From Candidatus Scatosoma pullistercoris (GTDB lineage: Bacteria; Bacillota; Clostridia; Christensenellales; Borkfalkiaceae), in NCBI GenBank assembly GCA_018714725.1, contig DVMZ01000136.1:1-16488 (forward strand): 16,488 nucleotides of DNA. The letters run 5' to 3'. Below the pieces are notes generated by a model. That model was not told the DNA's origin. It searched no databases and saw only the letters and a program-made list of their open reading frames with translations. Made by a program: the position numbers and the translations under genes. Positions 14,032 through 16,488 of this stretch are shown one piece after another (within the stretch, counting starts at the first letter, position 1; each line of letters starts with the position of its first letter).

Positions 14032-14059
14032 AGTTTACCACGTTTTTCCGAAAATACAA
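14032..14059 (-). promoter_or_regulatory. Possible promoter of the small minus-strand gene
   Basis: On the minus strand TTGTAT (14059-14054) and TAAACT (14037-14032) are separated by 16 bp, 30 bp upstream of the ATG at 14002. Both boxes are imperfect. A degenerate copy of the neighbouring repeat (TTTTTCCGAAAA, 14043-14054) falls in the spacer. Confidence 0.42.
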
Positions 14060-14073
14060 GTTTTCACTGCCAC

Positions 14074-14142
14074 TTTTTTTGCGTTTCCGAGAATTTTTTT
14101 TGCGTTTCCGGGAATTTTTTTTGCGTTTCCGGGGAATTTTTT
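14074..14142. repeat. Three direct repeats, 21-bp period, between two promoters
   Basis: Three tandem copies of a unit made of seven or eight T followed by GCGTTTCCGRGAA. The TTCCG cores begin at 14085, 14106 and 14127, exactly 21 bp apart, which places them on one face of the helix. A fourth, degenerate core lies at 14046. Copies 2 and 3 contain TTCC-GGAA arms, a small imperfect palindrome. The array lies between the promoter of the small minus-strand gene and the pckG promoter. T-tracts phased every two helical turns should bend the DNA. An operator array and a bending element are both possible. Confidence 0.85.
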
Positions 14143-14191
14143 GCCTTGCGGGCGAGATGTTCTTTTTCACGAAAATTTTTCCTTCAAACGA

Positions 14192-14220
14192 TTTACAAAC
14201 GAAAAATTTTGTGCTATAAT
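14192..14220 (+). promoter_or_regulatory. Sigma-A promoter for pckG (extended -10)
   Basis: TTTACA at 14192-14197, a 17-bp spacer, and TATAAT at 14215-14220 preceded by TGC, giving an extended -10. The expected start is near 14227, leaving a leader of about 317 nt before the pckG ATG. Confidence 0.83.
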
Positions 14221-14226
14221 TATAAT

Positions 14227-14543
14227 CGGTATAAAAAGGGCTTCCGAAGCGAAATTCCGCGAAGCCGGGCAGAAGCCGGAATTGCCCGGGCGGAACAGGC
14301 GGGGAAAGGAACGGACGGAATCTCCGGGGACTTTGCGAAGGCGGGACAGACGTCGGGCGCGGGAAGCGCGGACGGGAGAACGCCTGCGGAAGGGGCCGCG
14401 AGGGCCGGGCGGGAAGATTGCGGCGCAGACGGTGCGGGACGGAAGGCCTGCGAAAAGCGGAAGCGCCGGGGCTCTGCGGCGGGAGGAAGCGGTTTTTATC
14501 CGAAAATCAATTCATCAAGTAATCTTATAAGGAGATAAGCGAT
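14227..14543 (+). other. Long pckG leader
   Basis: A GC- and purine-rich untranslated leader. Near its 5' end GGCTTC (14239-14244) can pair with GAAGCC (14261-14266) around an inner GCG/CGC stem. CCGGGCA (14265-14271) can pair with TGCCCGG (14283-14289). These two overlap at 14265-14266, so they cannot both form in full and might be alternative folds. No known riboswitch is recognised, and no reading frame with a ribosome site is seen. The last 30 nt are A/T-rich and carry the pckG ribosome site AAGGAG at 14529-14534. Confidence 0.5.
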
Positions 14544-16337
14544 ATGATGACCAACAACAAGAAAGTTCTGAAGTTTGTTGAGGACAGCGCAGCGCTTGCC
14601 TGCCCGGACAAAATCGTCTGGATCGACGGCAGCGAGGAACAGCGGGACGCGCTCCGCGCGGAAGCTGTGAAAACCGGAGAAATGATCAAGCTGAACGAGG
14701 AGCTGCTCCCCGACTGCTATCTGCACCGGACGGCGGAAAACGACGTCGCCCGCGTTGAGGACAGAACGTTTATCTGCAGCCGCAAGGAAGAGGACGCTAT
14801 GCCGCATTCCATCGTCAAATGGATGGATCCCGAAAAGGCGTATAAGATGGCGGCCGACATCGCGCGCGGCAAGATGAAGGGCAGAACGATGTATGTCATT
14901 CCCTATTCGATGGGCGTGGTCGGTTCCCCCTTCTCCCGGATCGGTATCGAAGTCACCGACTCCATCTATGTCGTACTCAACATGGAGATCATGACGAGAG
15001 TGGGCAAAGTCTGCCTCGACGAGCTGGGTGAAAACGGCGATTTCGTCAAAGGCTTCCACTGCAAGTGCGACGTCGACCCCGAAAAGCGTTACATTCTGCA
15101 CTTCCCGGAGGACAACACGATCATCTCCGTCAACTCCGCTTACGGCGGCAACGTGCTGCTGGGCAAGAAGTGCTTCGCGCTCCGTATCGCGACGTATCTC
15201 GGCAAGCAGGAAGGCTGGATGGCCGAGCATATGCTGATTCTCGGCTGCAAGCGTCCTCAGGACAAAGAGATCAAATACATCGCGGCGGCATTCCCTTCCG
15301 CCTGCGGCAAGACCAACCTCGCCATGCTGATTCCGCCCAAGGAATACCGTGACGCGGGTTATGAAATTCAGACGGTCGGCGACGACATCGCTTGGATCCG
15401 CGTGGGCGAAGACGGCAGACTGTGGGCGGCGAACCCCGAAAACGGCTTCTTCGGCGTTGCGCCCGGCACCAACGATCATTCCAACCCCAACGCGCTGGCG
15501 GCGACCACGAAGGGCACCATCTTCACCAATGTTGCTTACAATCCCGAAAACAACACCGTGTGGTGGGAGAAACTGACCAAGGAAGCGCCTTCCTACCTCA
15601 TCGACTGGAAGGGCAATCCCTGGACGCCGGAAACCAATGCGGACGGCAAACATCCCGCCGCGCATCCCAACTCCCGTTTCACCGCGCCCGCGGAAAACTG
15701 CCCCTGCATTTCGCCGGAATTCAATTCCAAGCAGGGCGTGCCTCTGTCCGCGATCATCTTCGGCGGCCGCCGTGCGACCACCACGCCGCTCGTTTATCAG
15801 TCGAGAGACTGGAACCACGGCACTTTCGTCGGCACGATCATGTCCTCCGAGACGACTGCCGCGGCGACCGGTGCGGTCGGCGTGCTCCGTCACGACCCGA
15901 TGGCGATGAAACCCTTCATGGGCTATTCCGTCGATCAGTACTTCCAGCACTGGATCGATATGGGCAAGAAAGTGCCCGCCGACAAACAGCCCAAGATCTT
16001 CAACGTCAACTGGTTCCGTCAGGACGAAAACGGCGACTTCATGTGGCCGGGCTTCGGCGACAATATGCGCGTGCTCGACTGGATCCTTGACCGTTGCGAA
16101 GGCAAAGTTGAGGCTCAGGAAACGGCGATCGGATATCTTCCGTATGCCAAGGATATCAACATCAAAGGCACGGACGTTTCCGAGGAGACCCTCGACAAGC
16201 TGCTGTATGTCGACAAAGCTCGCTGGGCGGCGGAAGCGGAGGAGATCGAGAAATACTACGACGACAACTTCGGCGACAAACTGCCCAAGGAAATCCGCGA
16301 CAACCTCGAGATCCTGAAAGCCAACTGCGCGAAATAA
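14544..16337 (+). CDS. pckG: Phosphoenolpyruvate carboxykinase (GTP)
   Basis: This 597-residue cytoplasmic enzyme interconverts oxaloacetate plus GTP with phosphoenolpyruvate, CO2 and GDP, linking the citrate-cycle C4 pool to glycolysis/gluconeogenesis. The GTP-type assignment rests on the P-loop FPSACGKTNLA with the reactive Cys254 and Lys256, the metal-binding GDDIAWIR (Asp280, Asp281), the mobile lid around SSETTAAATGAVG (434-446), and the guanine-pocket block FNVNWFRQDENGDFMWPGFGDN (486-507). Length matches GTP enzymes (about 600) and not the roughly 530-residue ATP type that is common in Bacillota. The ATG at 14544 is 9 nt from AAGGAG; an adjacent ATG at 14547 is equally in frame. It is a single-gene transcript from its own promoter to a strong terminator. 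In fermenting gut anaerobes it may run toward oxaloacetate to fix CO2; that direction is inference. Confidence 0.97.
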   Translation: MMTNNKKVLKFVEDSAALACPDKIVWIDGSEEQRDALRAEAVKTGEMIKLNEELLPDCYLHRTAENDVARVEDRTFICSRKEEDAMPHSIVKWMDPEKAYKMAADIARGKMKGRTMYVIPYSMGVVGSPFSRIGIEVTDSIYVVLNMEIMTRVGKVCLDELGENGDFVKGFHCKCDVDPEKRYILHFPEDNTIISVNSAYGGNVLLGKKCFALRIATYLGKQEGWMAEHMLILGCKRPQDKEIKYIAAAFPSACGKTNLAMLIPPKEYRDAGYEIQTVGDDIAWIRVGEDGRLWAANPENGFFGVAPGTNDHSNPNALAATTKGTIFTNVAYNPENNTVWWEKLTKEAPSYLIDWKGNPWTPETNADGKHPAAHPNSRFTAPAENCPCISPEFNSKQGVPLSAIIFGGRRATTTPLVYQSRDWNHGTFVGTIMSSETTAAATGAVGVLRHDPMAMKPFMGYSVDQYFQHWIDMGKKVPADKQPKIFNVNWFRQDENGDFMWPGFGDNMRVLDWILDRCEGKVEAQETAIGYLPYAKDINIKGTDVSEETLDKLLYVDKARWAAEAEEIEKYYDDNFGDKLPKEIRDNLEILKANCAK

Positions 16338-16390
16338 GCGACTTTTCCGGGAACGGAAAGGGCTTTTTGAGAAATTTTGAACAGAAAACG

Positions 16391-16424
16391 GCGGGATACG
16401 GAAATCCGTATCCCGCTGTTTTTT
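16391..16424 (+). terminator. Intrinsic terminator of pckG
   Basis: A perfect 12-bp stem (GCGGGATACGGA at 16391-16402 with its complement at 16405-16416), followed by TG and six T. It lies 54 bp after the pckG stop. Confidence 0.93.
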
Positions 16425-16429
16425 GATAT

Positions 16430-16459
16430 AAAGAAAAACCACGCGATAGTCGCGTGGTT
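16430..16459 (-). terminator. Likely minus-strand terminator at the right edge
   Basis: A perfect 10-bp stem, AACCACGCGA (16437-16446) with TCGCGTGGTT (16450-16459), loop TAG. On the minus strand it runs into TTTTTCTTT, while the plus strand has no T-run after it. It therefore probably ends a minus-strand gene lying to the right of the window and convergent with pckG. Confidence 0.66.
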
Positions 16460-16488
16460 GAAAAGAGGTTAACCGATGAGTCTTGAAA
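16460..16488. other. Edge sequence: end of a minus-strand gene or start of a plus-strand gene
   Basis: Two readings compete. On the minus strand a frame from the window edge ends at a TAA (plus 16469-16471), coding for a C-terminus SRLIG, and would feed into the terminator at 16430-16459. On the plus strand an ATG at 16476 follows AAGAGG at 16463-16468 with good spacing, giving MSLE at the edge. The T-run direction favours the first reading. Only about 20 bases are available, so neither is secure. Confidence 0.3.

Noticed and set aside
14074..14142. CRISPR-like array
   Set aside because: Only three copies with no unique spacers; the units are directly adjacent and there are no cas genes.
14003..14170. 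Extended N-terminus of the DUF4926-like protein rich in KKNSRKR repeats
   Set aside because: This is translation of the T-tract repeat array. The ATG at 14002 has a very strong ribosome site.
13046..14530. A 494-codon plus-strand frame
   Set aside because: It spans a terminator, an opposite-strand gene, the repeat array and the pckG promoter and leader. Its protein is low-complexity.
14496..16442. A 648-codon open frame antisense to pckG
   Set aside because: Same cause as the alaS shadow. It would also read through the pckG terminator and ribosome site.

Overview
The window looks like chromosomal DNA from an uncultivated anaerobic Bacillota (Clostridia-type) bacterium. The basis is the strong AGGAGG-type ribosome binding sites, sigma-A promoters of TTGACT/TTTACA-17-TATAAT form, a short alanyl-tRNA synthetase of the kind I associate with clostridial and CPR-like lineages, and a GTP-type PEP carboxykinase. 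The genus cannot be read from the sequence.

Region 1 (1-9818) is lower in GC and reads as one left-to-right catabolic operon. After the 3' end of a glycoside-hydrolase-like gene (1-429) come an AraC-type regulator, a GH3 glycosidase, a sialate-O-acetylesterase-like SGNH protein, a GH43 glycosidase, two GDSL/SGNH hydrolases, a beta-helix protein resembling GH110 alpha-1,3-galactosidases, and an alpha/beta hydrolase. Neighbouring genes overlap or lie within 43 bp of each other. None has a visible signal peptide. The natural reading is an intracellular pathway that strips acyl groups (four esterase-like proteins) and sugars (three glycosidases) from an imported, acylated, branched oligosaccharide. 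No transporter is in the window.

Region 2 (9819-10800) has no convincing gene. It holds a perfect 15-bp hairpin, a stretch with two long-range helices that may be a structured RNA (10059-10221), and a strong promoter at 10432-10460. That promoter would give a leader of about 330 nt for alaS, opening with a perfect 14-bp hairpin.

Region 3 (10801-16488) is GC-richer housekeeping DNA. It contains a 611-residue AlaRS that lacks the C-terminal C-Ala region, a non-coding stretch with a 58-bp tandem repeat, a 125-residue protein of unknown function, a small minus-strand gene resembling DUF4926, and pckG. The small minus-strand gene and pckG are transcribed away from each other. Between their promoters lie three copies of a 21-bp-period element with a T-tract and a TTCC-GGAA core, which is the clearest regulatory array in the window. 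pckG ends at a classic terminator, followed by a terminator facing the other way.

The most interesting items are the intracellular GH110-like/multi-esterase operon, the possible structured RNA upstream of alaS, the short AlaRS, and the 21-bp array between the two promoters.
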